Shown here: piece by piece, positions 38,708 through 46,994 of the stretch
How the letters are laid out: every line of letters begins with the position of its first letter
Position numbering within the stretch: the stretch's first letter is position 1
Assembly: GCF_014207855.1 (NCBI RefSeq)
Contig: NZ_JACHKZ010000006.1
Location: 62,001 to 126,000, forward strand
From: Comamonas odontotermitis
GTDB taxonomy: Bacteria; Pseudomonadota; Gammaproteobacteria; Burkholderiales; Burkholderiaceae_C
Length of the DNA stretch: 64,000 nt
Direction of reading: 5' to 3'
Position numbers and translations under genes: made by a program
Notes under the pieces: model-generated
What the model saw: only the letters and a program-made list of their open reading frames with translations
The model's database searches: none
What the model was told of the DNA's origin: nothing

Positions 38708-40378
38708 TTGCACGTTCCTTTTTCATTCAGGCCGCGCCTCTTTGCGGCCTTGCGCGGCTATGACCGCACCCGTTTTCTGCAGGACCTGGGCGCTGGCCTC
38801 ACGGTCGCTGTGGTTGCCCTGCCGCTGGCGATGGCCTTTGCCATCGCCTCGGGCCTCAAACCCGAGGCGGGCCTCTTCACCGCCATCATTGCGGGTTTCC
38901 TGATTGCGCTGCTTGGCGGCAGTCGGGTACAGATCGGCGGGCCCGCTGGCGCCTTCATCGTCATCGTCTACGGCATCGTGCAACAGTATGGTGTGGCCAA
39001 TCTGATCATTGCCACAGCACTGTCTGGCGTGCTGCTGTTCGTTATGGGGTTGCTGCGGCTGGGCACATTGGTTCGTTTCATTCCAGTGGCGGTCATCATC
39101 GGCTTTACCAACGGTATTGCGGTGCTGATTGCACTGTCGCAGGTCAAGGACTTCCTGGGTCTTTCCATCCCCAAGATGCCGGGCGATTTCTTCGGCATCC
39201 TGGGGGCGCTGGGCAACCATCTGTCCACCATCAACCCCTGGGCCACCGGCGTCGCCGTGGTGTCGCTCACCGTGGTCGTGGGCTGGCAGCGCTGGCTGCC
39301 TGCAGCAGCGGGGAAAAGCGCCGGCATGGGGCGCTGGGCTGCACGGCTCGGCCGGGTGCCGGGCTCCATTGTTGCGCTGGTATTGACCACGGCCGTAGTG
39401 GCTGGCTTTGGATTGCCGGTGGAGACCATCGGCAGCCGTTTTGGCGGCATACCGGCGGCGCTGCCCGAACTCACGCTGCCAGCCTTCAGCTGGGAATCTG
39501 CGCGCTTTCTGCTGATGCCCACCATCACGCTGGCCTTGCTGGGTGCCATCGAGTCGCTGCTGTGCGCCCGTGTGGCCGACGGCATGATCGGTGACCGCCA
39601 TGACCCCAACCAGGAGCTGATGGCGCAGGGCATTGCGAATTTCGTCACGCCCTTCTTCGGCGGCATGCCCGCCACCGGCACCATTGCGCGAACGGTGACC
39701 AATGTGAAAAGTGGTGCTACCAGCCCCGTCGCCGGCATGGTGCACGCGTTGGTTCTGCTCTTGGTGATCCTGGTGGCGGCGCCGCTGGCCGCATCCATTC
39801 CGCTGGCCACGCTGGCTGCCATCCTGATGTTCGTGGCCTGGAACATGGGCGAGTGGCGCGAGTTCGCACGGCTCAGGACCTATCGCCTGCCTTATCGCAT
39901 CACGCTGGTGTCAGTCTTTTTGCTGACCGTGGTGTTCGATCTGACGGTCGCCGTGGAGTTCGGCATCTTTGCTGCCTGCATCACCTTCATCTACCGCATC
40001 TCCAGCCTCTCGCGTGCCGAACGCCTGACGGCCGCCGAGCAGCCCTTGCTGGTGGGGCTTGATGAACAGGTTCAGGTCTGGCGGCTTTATGGCGCCATCT
40101 TCTTTGGTGCAACCAAGCTGATCGAATCGCTCGAAGACCATCTGCCCGCGCGGGCATTGGTGGTGGATCTGAAGAATGTGATCTACGTGGACTCGACCGG
40201 CGGCGAGGCGCTCGAAGCGCTCAGCAAGGCCTGCAACGCGCACCGGGTGCGGCTCGTGGTCTCGGGCCTGGTGGGCCAGCCGCTCGACATCGCCCGGCGC
40301 ACCGGTCTGTACGAGCGGCTGCAGGCTGATCTGCAGCCCGATGTGGCAAGCGCCACGGCCGCTGCCGTGGCGACCTGA
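38708..40378 (+). CDS. SulP-family anion permease with STAS domain
   Basis: 556 residues. About ten to twelve hydrophobic helices carry the SulP signatures VALPLAMAFAIASGLKPEAGLFTAIIAGFLIALLGGS near the start, and a STAS domain lies at the C-terminus (about 440-540) with VDLKNVIYVDSTGGEALEAL. SulP proteins import sulfate or other anions such as bicarbonate. The start is set at TTG 38708 because GGAGG precedes it by five bases; no ATG fits. Its expression is probably controlled by the upstream leader ORF and hairpin, which supports sulfate as the substrate. Confidence 0.88.
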   Translation: MHVPFSFRPRLFAALRGYDRTRFLQDLGAGLTVAVVALPLAMAFAIASGLKPEAGLFTAIIAGFLIALLGGSRVQIGGPAGAFIVIVYGIVQQYGVANLIIATALSGVLLFVMGLLRLGTLVRFIPVAVIIGFTNGIAVLIALSQVKDFLGLSIPKMPGDFFGILGALGNHLSTINPWATGVAVVSLTVVVGWQRWLPAAAGKSAGMGRWAARLGRVPGSIVALVLTTAVVAGFGLPVETIGSRFGGIPAALPELTLPAFSWESARFLLMPTITLALLGAIESLLCARVADGMIGDRHDPNQELMAQGIANFVTPFFGGMPATGTIARTVTNVKSGATSPVAGMVHALVLLLVILVAAPLAASIPLATLAAILMFVAWNMGEWREFARLRTYRLPYRITLVSVFLLTVVFDLTVAVEFGIFAACITFIYRISSLSRAERLTAAEQPLLVGLDEQVQVWRLYGAIFFGATKLIESLEDHLPARALVVDLKNVIYVDSTGGEALEALSKACNAHRVRLVVSGLVGQPLDIARRTGLYERLQADLQPDVASATAAAVAT

Positions 40379-40442
40379 CGCAGCGCACCGGCAAAGGCGT
40401 CAGGTTATCTCCACCTGGCCTGCCCTGCCGGGCAGCGGGACC

Positions 40443-40937
40443 TCAGCGGTCCTGCAACACCACGGTGCTGCTGCTGCGCACTACCCTGCCATGCGCATCA
40501 AACACCACGGTGAACAGCATCTTGGTATTGGGCGGATCGATCCAATTCCAGTCCCACTCGGCCTCGTTCTTGAGCGGATAGCTGGCCCGCTTGGCGGGCT
40601 GGCCCAGCAGGCGACGGATTTCCTGCTGGTCCATGCCGGGGCGCACCTTGGCAAAGTAGTCCGGCGCCAGCACCTGGCGCAGAGCAGTCATCTTGCCGTC
40701 CTTGCCGATGGTGATCATGTAGTTCTGCGCGCCCATGGGCTGGCGGGTGTATTCGAGCGTGTGCGAGCCGTCGGCCTCATCCCAGATCTGGTTGGGCGGG
40801 CCGAATTTTTCGCGCACATCCTGTTCGGTCGAGACGAACTCCTCCAGTTCCTTGATGCGCTGTTGGTCACAGCCCACCAAAAACACGGTGGCGGCCACCG
40901 CGGCAGCGGCCATTGCAAGCTTGGTGACGAGGGACAT
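40443..40937 (-). CDS. BamE/SmpA-like outer-membrane lipoprotein
   Basis: 164 residues. The signal sequence with lipobox FLVGC is near residue 23, giving an outer-membrane-type lipoprotein. The first SmpA/OmlA-like fold has the segment VREKFGPPNQIWDEADGSHTLEYTRQPMG and a second copy-like stretch has PGMDQQEIRRLLGQPAKRASYPLKNEAEWDWNW. It resembles BamE, but a second BamE elsewhere is likely, so the exact role is open. I start at the ATG 40935-40937; the frame runs 15 codons further up. Confidence 0.75.
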   Translation of the reverse strand: MSLVTKLAMAAAAVAATVFLVGCDQQRIKELEEFVSTEQDVREKFGPPNQIWDEADGSHTLEYTRQPMGAQNYMITIGKDGKMTALRQVLAPDYFAKVRPGMDQQEIRRLLGQPAKRASYPLKNEAEWDWNWIDPPNTKMLFTVVFDAHGRVVRSSSTVVLQDR

Positions 40938-40980
40938 GGTCAGGTTCGGTAGAATCGAGGGAAAGAGGTAAATATAAGCC

Positions 40981-41187
40981 ATGTCATTCTTCCGCCGCCC
41001 CGACTACCAATCCGAAGTCACGCAGTTCATCAACAAGCTCAAGGAACAAAAACCTTACCTGGAAGCAGGCCAGCGTGAAGGCCGCTCGCTGCTGTGGGAC
41101 AAGGATCTCGACCGCGAAGAGCAGGCCGATTTCAAGGCCAGCCGCGTCGCTCAGAAGCCTTACGTCTACCAGACCAATCACGACTGA
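40981..41187 (+). CDS. DUF3460 protein
   Basis: 68 residues, all within the DUF3460 pattern: RPDYQSEVTQFINKLKEQKPYLEAGQREGRSLLWDK and the C-terminal VAQKPYVYQTNHD. The family is small, cytoplasmic and confined mainly to betaproteobacteria. Its function is unknown; it lies directly upstream of scpA, as commonly seen in the family Comamonadaceae. Confidence 0.88.
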   Translation: MSFFRRPDYQSEVTQFINKLKEQKPYLEAGQREGRSLLWDKDLDREEQADFKASRVAQKPYVYQTNHD

Positions 41188-41255
41188 TCTGCACAGGCCT
41201 TTAGCGGCAGCATTGCCTGCCAGGCGGCCGCCAGTGTATGGCTGGCAATTGCAGT

Positions 41256-41280
41256 CAGCTCCTGTTTTGATAGTAAGCAA
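41256..41280. repeat. Copy of the TTTGATAG intergenic repeat upstream of scpA
   Basis: Contains AGCTCCTGTTTTGATAGTAA, matching the copy at 9668-9693. It ends eight bases before the scpA ATG. Confidence 0.5.
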
Positions 41281-41288
41281 CACCTCGC

Positions 41289-42149
41289 ATGTCAACTTCC
41301 GGCGATCTGGACACTGCTGATTCGGCCGCCGCTGCGGCCGCTGCCAGTGCCATGCCCGAGGTGGTGGACCAGGTTGCCCTGGCACGCCTGTACGGTGAGC
41401 CGTTGTTTGCGCTGCCCACCGATCTGTACATTCCGCCCGATGCGCTGGAGGTCTTTCTGGAGGCCTTTGAAGGCCCGCTCGACCTGCTGCTGTACCTGAT
41501 CCGCAAGCAGAATTTCAACATTCTTGACATTCCGATGGTGGGTGTCACGCGCCAGTACCTGAGCTATGTGGACGAGATCCGCAGCCGCAACCTGGAGCTG
41601 GCAGCCGAATACCTGCTGATGGCCGCGATGCTGATCGAGATCAAGTCTCGCATGTTGCTGCCCCCCAAGAAGCAGGAGGGCAGCGACGAGGCGGAAGACC
41701 CCCGCGCCGAGCTGGTGCGGCGCCTGCTGGAATACGAACAGATGAAACTGGCCGCCCAGGGCCTGGGCGCTGCCCCGCAGTACGGGCGCGATTTCATCAA
41801 GGCGCAGGTGTTCATCGAGCAGGCCCTGCAGCCGCGCTTTCCCGACGTACAGATCGACGAGCTGCAGGCAGCCTGGCGCGACATTCTCAAGCGCGCCAAG
41901 CTGGTGCAAAGCCACAAGATCACGCGCGAAGAATTGTCGGTGCGCGAATACATGAGCGCCATTCTCAAACGCCTGCAAGGCCGCCGCTTTGTCGAATTTG
42001 AAGACATCTTCGAGCCCGAAAAGGGAAGCACCGTGCTAGTAGTGACCTTCATCGCACTGCTGGAGCTGGCCAAAGAGACGTTGATCGAGATCACACAGGC
42101 GGAGGCCTTCGCGCCCATCTATGTGCGCCTGTCGTACACGCCGGTGTGA
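41289..42149 (+). CDS. scpA: Segregation and condensation protein A
   Basis: 286 residues. ScpA is the kleisin subunit that, with Smc and ScpB, compacts and segregates chromosomes. The N-terminal kleisin motif is LEAFEGPLDLLLYLIRKQNFNILDIPMVGVTRQYLSYV, and the C-terminal winged helix holds LVVTFIALLELAKETLIEITQAEAFAPIYVRLS. ScpB is not adjacent in this window. The start has a repeat copy just before it rather than an obvious ribosome-binding site. Confidence 0.94.
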   Translation: MSTSGDLDTADSAAAAAAASAMPEVVDQVALARLYGEPLFALPTDLYIPPDALEVFLEAFEGPLDLLLYLIRKQNFNILDIPMVGVTRQYLSYVDEIRSRNLELAAEYLLMAAMLIEIKSRMLLPPKKQEGSDEAEDPRAELVRRLLEYEQMKLAAQGLGAAPQYGRDFIKAQVFIEQALQPRFPDVQIDELQAAWRDILKRAKLVQSHKITREELSVREYMSAILKRLQGRRFVEFEDIFEPEKGSTVLVVTFIALLELAKETLIEITQAEAFAPIYVRLSYTPV

Positions 42150-42163
42150 GCCGAGCGCCATTT

Positions 42164-42221
42164 ATGCATCAAAACACCCTGTAGCGCTCACCACCAAAGC
42201 GCTGGCAGCCATGCTTTTTAA
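42164..42221. repeat. Copy of the AGCGCTGGCAGC/ATCAAAA intergenic repeat
   Basis: Contains ATCAAAACACCCTGTAGCGCT and AGCGCTGGCAGCCATGCTTTT, an imperfect inverted arrangement of the same motif found at 14602-14646 and 20087-20124. It fills most of the gap between scpA and the tautomerase. Confidence 0.45.
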
Positions 42222-42242
42222 GCACATTACGGAGATACCACC

Positions 42243-42605
42243 ATGCCCCATCTGATCGTTGAGTACAGCAGCAATCTGGAAGGCTTTCCAGAGGCGCATG
42301 CGCTCGATGCGCTCAATGCCACCATCATTGCCTCCGGCCAGGTGCAGTACGAGCAGGATCTGAAAAGCCGCACCATCCGTACCGAGCAGTTCGTCATCGG
42401 CAACGATCCGACCGCCCTGCGCGGCTTTGTGCATGCCGAGCTGCGCCTGCTGGCAGGCCGCACGCCCGAAGTGAAGCGCGACCTGTCCGAGCGCATCGCA
42501 GCCGTGCTGCGCGAGCTCACACCCCACCCCGAGGGCATGCTGGTGCAGTTGAGCGTCGATATTGTCGACATGGACCGTGCGGCCTATTACAAAGGCACGC
42601 TGTAA
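42243..42605 (+). CDS. 5-carboxymethyl-2-hydroxymuconate Delta-isomerase family protein
   Basis: 120 residues, the normal length of the CHMI branch of the tautomerase superfamily. The mature N-terminus Pro-His-Leu-Ile-Val-Glu-Tyr is the catalytic proline site, and ALRGFVHAELRLLAGRTPEVKRDLSERIAAVL matches the core helix. In the homoprotocatechuate pathway this enzyme isomerises 5-carboxymethyl-2-hydroxymuconate, but no other pathway genes are here, so the native substrate is uncertain. Confidence 0.85.
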   Translation: MPHLIVEYSSNLEGFPEAHALDALNATIIASGQVQYEQDLKSRTIRTEQFVIGNDPTALRGFVHAELRLLAGRTPEVKRDLSERIAAVLRELTPHPEGMLVQLSVDIVDMDRAAYYKGTL

Positions 42606-42628
42606 GCAGCCCTCTGCGCACACCTGCC

Positions 42629-42652
42629 AAGGCCGCTCAAGCGGCCTTTTTT
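42629..42652 (+). terminator. Rho-independent terminator
   Basis: An 8-bp stem AAGGCCGC/GCGGCCTT with loop TCAA, followed by T residues to 42652. It ends the tautomerase transcript. Confidence 0.88.
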
Positions 42653-42674
42653 GCACCCCATGGCAGAGCGGGCG

Positions 42675-44495
42675 CTACAAAGCAGGTGTGTCTCCCCCCA
42701 CCTGCGCCGGAATCCAACCCCGCAGGCTGTTGATGAATGCCCAGGCCTCTACGCGCGGCACATCCACAAGGCGGATCACGCCTTCCTCCACACGGCCTGC
42801 ATCCAGCGCCACAGCCCGCCCCACCCCCGGCAGCAGGCCGCAGTGCAGGGCGGGCGTGATCCAGCGCCCATCGATCAGCGCAGCGATGTTGCCACGTGTG
42901 GTTTCGGTGATCTCGCCCGCCTCGTTCCACAGCACGGTGTCAAACACCGCGCTGTCCTGCGGAGCCCAGCGTTCGTAGTGCGCGCGGCGGCTGGTCTTGA
43001 AGCGCACCCATTCACTGTGCGCCTCGGCCAGCGGAGCGCCTGCCCACTGCAGCTGCACCTGCGCGGCTGATGGAGGGCAGGCAAAGGCTTCGCAGCTGAA
43101 AACGCCCTGCGCACCCAGCAGCAGTCGCACCCGCCACAAACCTTGCGGATGGGCTTGCGCCACCGCTTGCAATGCAGCCTGCGCTTCTGCCAGGCTCCAT
43201 GGATAGCCAAAGTGCGCGGCAGCCTCTGCCATGCGCTGCAGATGGCGCTCTCGGTGGCGCAGCTCACCTGCTTCCAGCGCCAGAGTCTCAATCAGATCAA
43301 ATGCCATGCTGGCTCGCTCCAGAAAAGCCCGTTTGTGCCCCCACTCACGCCATTCGCCCTCTGCGGTGGCGTCTGCGGTGATGCCGCTGCCAATGCCGCA
43401 TTGCAGTTGCCTGCCGCCGAGCACTACCGTGCGAATCGGAACATTGAACGTCGCGCGGATTCCGCCTGCGCCATCTGGGCGCACCACGCCCAGCGCGCCG
43501 CAGTACCACCCGCGCGGTCCGCTCTCCAGCTCGGCAATGGCCTGCATCGCCGCCCGCTTGGGCGCGCCGGTGACCGAGCCACAGGGAAAGAGCGCCGTGA
43601 ACACATCCAGCAGGCGCGTTCCCGCTGGCAAGCGCGCCCGCACATCCGATGTCATCTGCCACACCGTAGGCAATGCCTGCAGGCCGAACAGCTGCGGCAC
43701 CTGCACCGACCCCACTTCGGCCAAACGGCCCAGGTCGTTGCGCAACAGGTCGACAATCATCACATTCTCAGCCCGCTCCTTGATGGAACTGCGCAGCGCC
43801 TCGGCCTGCGCCGCATCCTGTGGCTGCGTCGCACCGCGCGGGGCCGTGCCCTTCATCGGCCGGGTCAGGATATCGCCCGCACCACTTGCTGGCCGGTGCC
43901 AGTCAAAGAACAATTCGGGCGATACCGACAGCACCTGCTCGCCCCCCATGTCGATGTGCAGGGCATAGCCGCCCGGCTGCGCGCGCTGCAAGGTGGCAAA
44001 CAGCGCAGCGCCATCACAAGCTGCGTCGCTCTGGCCTTGCAACTGCTGCGTGTAGTTGATCTGGTAGTAGCGCCCGTCTGCAATGGCGCGGTGGATACCG
44101 GTGATGCGAGCATCAAACGCATCTCGCGCCAGCGGGTTGTGCCAATGCAACGATGGCAGCGGCGGCATAGATACCTGATTGTTGGGTGCCAGCGCCTCTT
44201 GTACGCCATCCGCGTCGCAAACGGCAAACCACGCAAGGGGCCCGGGCCCGGCGGGGGCTTGTGTGGGCAAGCGGGGATCCAGGGCGGAAGCTGCCTCGTA
44301 ACGCAGGCCGCCGACACACCAGCAGTCAGCCAAAGCGGCCTGCTCTACTTCATGCAATACGGTGCGTAGCGAATCCGCATCGTGCGCGCTCAGCACCCGC
44401 AAAGGCGTGCGAAAGGCCGCCTGCAGGCGCTCTGCGTCGCCATACAGGGGCTGGCCCATATCGATCTGGGCAAAAAACGAAATGCTCTGGTCCAT
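42675..44495 (-). CDS. pabBC: PabB-PabC fusion (aminodeoxychorismate synthase component I plus aminodeoxychorismate lyase)
   Basis: 606 residues. The first two thirds form a PabB/TrpE-like chorismate enzyme: the lysine of the catalytic motif TRPMKGTAPRG, the ENVMIVDLLRNDLGR segment and the SVTGAPKRAAM segment are present. The last third is a class IV PLP lyase (PabC): RFKTSRRAHYERW holds the PLP lysine, with NEAGEITETTRGNI and GLLPGVGR. Together with a PabA amidotransferase, it would make p-aminobenzoate for folate. The start MDQSISFFAQ (44493-44495) is preceded by 24 codons of open frame that do not look coding. Confidence 0.9.
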   Translation of the reverse strand: MDQSISFFAQIDMGQPLYGDAERLQAAFRTPLRVLSAHDADSLRTVLHEVEQAALADCWCVGGLRYEAASALDPRLPTQAPAGPGPLAWFAVCDADGVQEALAPNNQVSMPPLPSLHWHNPLARDAFDARITGIHRAIADGRYYQINYTQQLQGQSDAACDGAALFATLQRAQPGGYALHIDMGGEQVLSVSPELFFDWHRPASGAGDILTRPMKGTAPRGATQPQDAAQAEALRSSIKERAENVMIVDLLRNDLGRLAEVGSVQVPQLFGLQALPTVWQMTSDVRARLPAGTRLLDVFTALFPCGSVTGAPKRAAMQAIAELESGPRGWYCGALGVVRPDGAGGIRATFNVPIRTVVLGGRQLQCGIGSGITADATAEGEWREWGHKRAFLERASMAFDLIETLALEAGELRHRERHLQRMAEAAAHFGYPWSLAEAQAALQAVAQAHPQGLWRVRLLLGAQGVFSCEAFACPPSAAQVQLQWAGAPLAEAHSEWVRFKTSRRAHYERWAPQDSAVFDTVLWNEAGEITETTRGNIAALIDGRWITPALHCGLLPGVGRAVALDAGRVEEGVIRLVDVPRVEAWAFINSLRGWIPAQVGGDTPAL

Positions 44496-44616
44496 GGTGG
44501 CGCCAGCATAGCGGCGCAGCCATGTCCCTAGAGCGTGTTCATGGTCTGTGCACAGCGCAGCCCACACGCGCTTGCGTCACAATAGCGCTCCTTCTGTTCT
44601 CACCTCCCTCACCCGC

Positions 44617-45243
44617 GTGTCCACCCACCGTGCCGTTTGCCCCCAATGCCTGCGCCCCCAGAGTGCCTGCATCTGTGCACTGGCCCAACCGGTGCCGACA
44701 GATACGCAAGTGCTGATCCTGCAACACCCGCTGGAAGTGCACGAAGCCAAAGGTACGGCGCGCCTGCTGCATCTGAGCCTTCCTGCCAGCAGGCTGGTGG
44801 TGGCGGAAGCATTTGACGAGGCCGAGCTCCAGCGCTGGCTGCACCAGCCCTGGGACGCCAGCGATGCGCCGCGCCAGGCGGTACTGCTCTATCCGCAGAC
44901 GCCCAGCGAGCCCGTTGCCAGCTTCTCCCCCGAAGACCCGCAGGCCCGGGCCACGCCATTGCGCCTGGTCGTCATCGACGGTACGTGGCGCAAAAGCCGC
45001 AAGATGCTGTATGCCAACCCAATGCTGGCCCAACTGCCGCGCCTGGCGCTGACCGATACGGGACCGGCGGCCTACACCATCCGAAAGGCGCAGCGGGAAG
45101 GACAACTGTCAACCATGGAGGCCGCAACGCATGCCCTGCAAGCACTGGAGGGCTGGCCTGCGCAGGCGTGGCAAGTCCAGGCACTGCAGCAGTCCTTTGC
45201 TGGGCTGATTGCGCAACACCAGCGGTTGCGGGCCCTGCACTGA
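44617..45243 (+). CDS. DTW-domain tRNA-uridine aminocarboxypropyltransferase
   Basis: 208 residues. The N-terminal CPQCLRPQSACIC set of cysteines and the DTW motif region (IDGTWRKSRKMLYANP) identify the TapT/TuaA family, which installs acp3U at position 47 of tRNAs using SAM. The start is GTG at 44617, giving VSTHRAVCPQC as in homologues; an earlier in-frame GTG would add 23 residues. It is divergent from pabBC, with 121 bp between the starts. Confidence 0.87.
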   Translation: MSTHRAVCPQCLRPQSACICALAQPVPTDTQVLILQHPLEVHEAKGTARLLHLSLPASRLVVAEAFDEAELQRWLHQPWDASDAPRQAVLLYPQTPSEPVASFSPEDPQARATPLRLVVIDGTWRKSRKMLYANPMLAQLPRLALTDTGPAAYTIRKAQREGQLSTMEAATHALQALEGWPAQAWQVQALQQSFAGLIAQHQRLRALH

Positions 45244-45352
45244 CTGGCGTGGCCTGCCTCCCACGCGACAAGCACAGCGCATATGCAAGCACGCACTCAG
45301 GGATACTGCGCCGCATAGCCCTCTGATTTCTCCCTGTTTCCGGAGCTTTTGC

Positions 45353-46882
45353 ATGCAGTTTTCCACTTTCTCGCTGACCGCAGCCGCCTTGTGTACCGCA
45401 GGGCTCGCCCAGGCTGCCTCTCCGTCTATATCAGCCATACAACAGGCCAGCCACGCCAGTCTGCGCGAATGGATCGACGTGCTGGCGATACCCAATGATT
45501 CCAACGTGGCCGCCGATATCCAGAAGAACGCGGACTGGTTCAAGGCAGCACTGGAAAAGCGCGGCTTTACCGCCAAACTGCTGCCCAACCAGAGCAAGCC
45601 CATGGTGCTGGCTACGCTGCCACCAGTGCTGGGCGCCACCAAGACCGTGCTCTTCTATGCCCACATGGATGGCCAGGCCGTCACTCCCGCCGAATGGCAG
45701 CAGGAGAGCCCCTGGAAGCCCGTGCTCAAGGAGCGCCAGGCCGATGGCGCATGGAAGGAGATTGCGCTCGACCAGTTGTACAGCGCGCAGCCCAACCCCG
45801 AGTGGCGCGTTTTCGGCAGGTCGTCGTCAGACGACAAGGCCCCCATCATCATGCTGATGGCCGCACTGGATGCATTGAAGCAACAAGGCTTGCCCCCCGC
45901 CACCAATATCAAGATCCTGCTCGATTCGGAAGAGGAAAAAGGCTCGCCCACCCTCGGCCAGGTCATCCAGGAGCATCTGGCCGATCTGCAGGCCGACGCC
46001 CTGCTGGTGCTCGACGGCCCCATGCACGCCAGCAATCGCCCGACCCTGGTGTTTGGCAATCGCGGCATCGCGCAGGCCACGCTCACAGTCTACGGCCCCA
46101 GCCAGGACCTGCACAGCGGTCATTACGGCAACTACGCCGCCAACCCGGCGTTCACGATGGCACAGTTGCTCACCTCGATGAAGGCACCCGACGGCCGCGT
46201 ATTGGTCAAGGGCTACTACGACGGCATCACACTGGATGCGCAGACCCAGGCCGTGATGAAGGCGGTTCCCGACGATGAAGCCGCGCTGCGCAAGCGCCTG
46301 GGCATTGCGCAGGCGGAAAAGGTGGGCAGCAACTACCAGGAGGCCATGCAGTACCCATCGCTCAATGTGCGCGGGCTGCAGATTGCCGATGTGGGTGCCA
46401 AGGCCCGCACAGTGGTGCCGGCGCAGGCCATTGCGGAACTCGACCTGCGCACCGTGCCCGAAACGCCACCTGAGCGCCTGCAGCAGTTGCTCAAGGCCCA
46501 TATCGAAGCGCAGGGTTTTCAGCTGGTCGATGGCGAACCCACGGCTGCGCAGCGCGCGCAGTACCCCAAGCTGGCCAGCCTGAAGATGGGAGGCGTGTCC
46601 GCATCGTCCACCGCCGTGCGCACCGATCTGGGCGCGCCCATCGGCAACTGGCTGCGCCAGGGCATGCAGCAGGCTTGGGGCGAGACGCCCGTGCAGATCC
46701 GCATGATGGGCGGCACCGTTCCCACGGGCGCTGCAGTGCAGGCGCTGAAAGTGCCTTTTGTGATCGTGCCCATGGTCAATGCCGACAACAACCAGCACAG
46801 CAAGAACGAGAACATGCGTCTGGGCAATTATTTCGACGGCATCAAGAGCCTGACCTACATCCTGACCCAGCCCTGGCAGTAA
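45353..46882 (+). CDS. Exported M20-family dipeptidase/peptidase
   Basis: 509 residues. A Sec signal peptide MQFSTFSLTAAALCTAGLAQA precedes an M20 metallopeptidase. Metal and catalytic residues are seen in YAHMDGQ, RSSSDDKAP and LDSEEEKGS, with a dimerisation domain DLHSGHYGNYAANPAF and the C-terminal metal ligand region NNQHSKNENMRLGNY. It probably hydrolyses peptides or N-acyl amino acids in the periplasm. It starts 109 bp after the DTW gene. Confidence 0.88.
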   Translation: MQFSTFSLTAAALCTAGLAQAASPSISAIQQASHASLREWIDVLAIPNDSNVAADIQKNADWFKAALEKRGFTAKLLPNQSKPMVLATLPPVLGATKTVLFYAHMDGQAVTPAEWQQESPWKPVLKERQADGAWKEIALDQLYSAQPNPEWRVFGRSSSDDKAPIIMLMAALDALKQQGLPPATNIKILLDSEEEKGSPTLGQVIQEHLADLQADALLVLDGPMHASNRPTLVFGNRGIAQATLTVYGPSQDLHSGHYGNYAANPAFTMAQLLTSMKAPDGRVLVKGYYDGITLDAQTQAVMKAVPDDEAALRKRLGIAQAEKVGSNYQEAMQYPSLNVRGLQIADVGAKARTVVPAQAIAELDLRTVPETPPERLQQLLKAHIEAQGFQLVDGEPTAAQRAQYPKLASLKMGGVSASSTAVRTDLGAPIGNWLRQGMQQAWGETPVQIRMMGGTVPTGAAVQALKVPFVIVPMVNADNNQHSKNENMRLGNYFDGIKSLTYILTQPWQ

Positions 46883-46930
46883 GCCCGGGCAACCGGCTGA
46901 CAACGGGCTGGCAACTGCCTGTCCATCAAA

Positions 46931-46957
46931 AAAGAGCCGCAGGTACTGCGGCTCTTT
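46931..46957. terminator. Bidirectional Rho-independent terminator
   Basis: A perfect 12-bp stem AAAGAGCCGCAG/CTGCGGCTCTTT with loop GTA, between two convergent genes; T-rich on both strands. Confidence 0.88.
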
Positions 46958-46994
46958 CCTCTTTTGGCGTGTGCTGCTGGGCAGCGCTGCCGGA

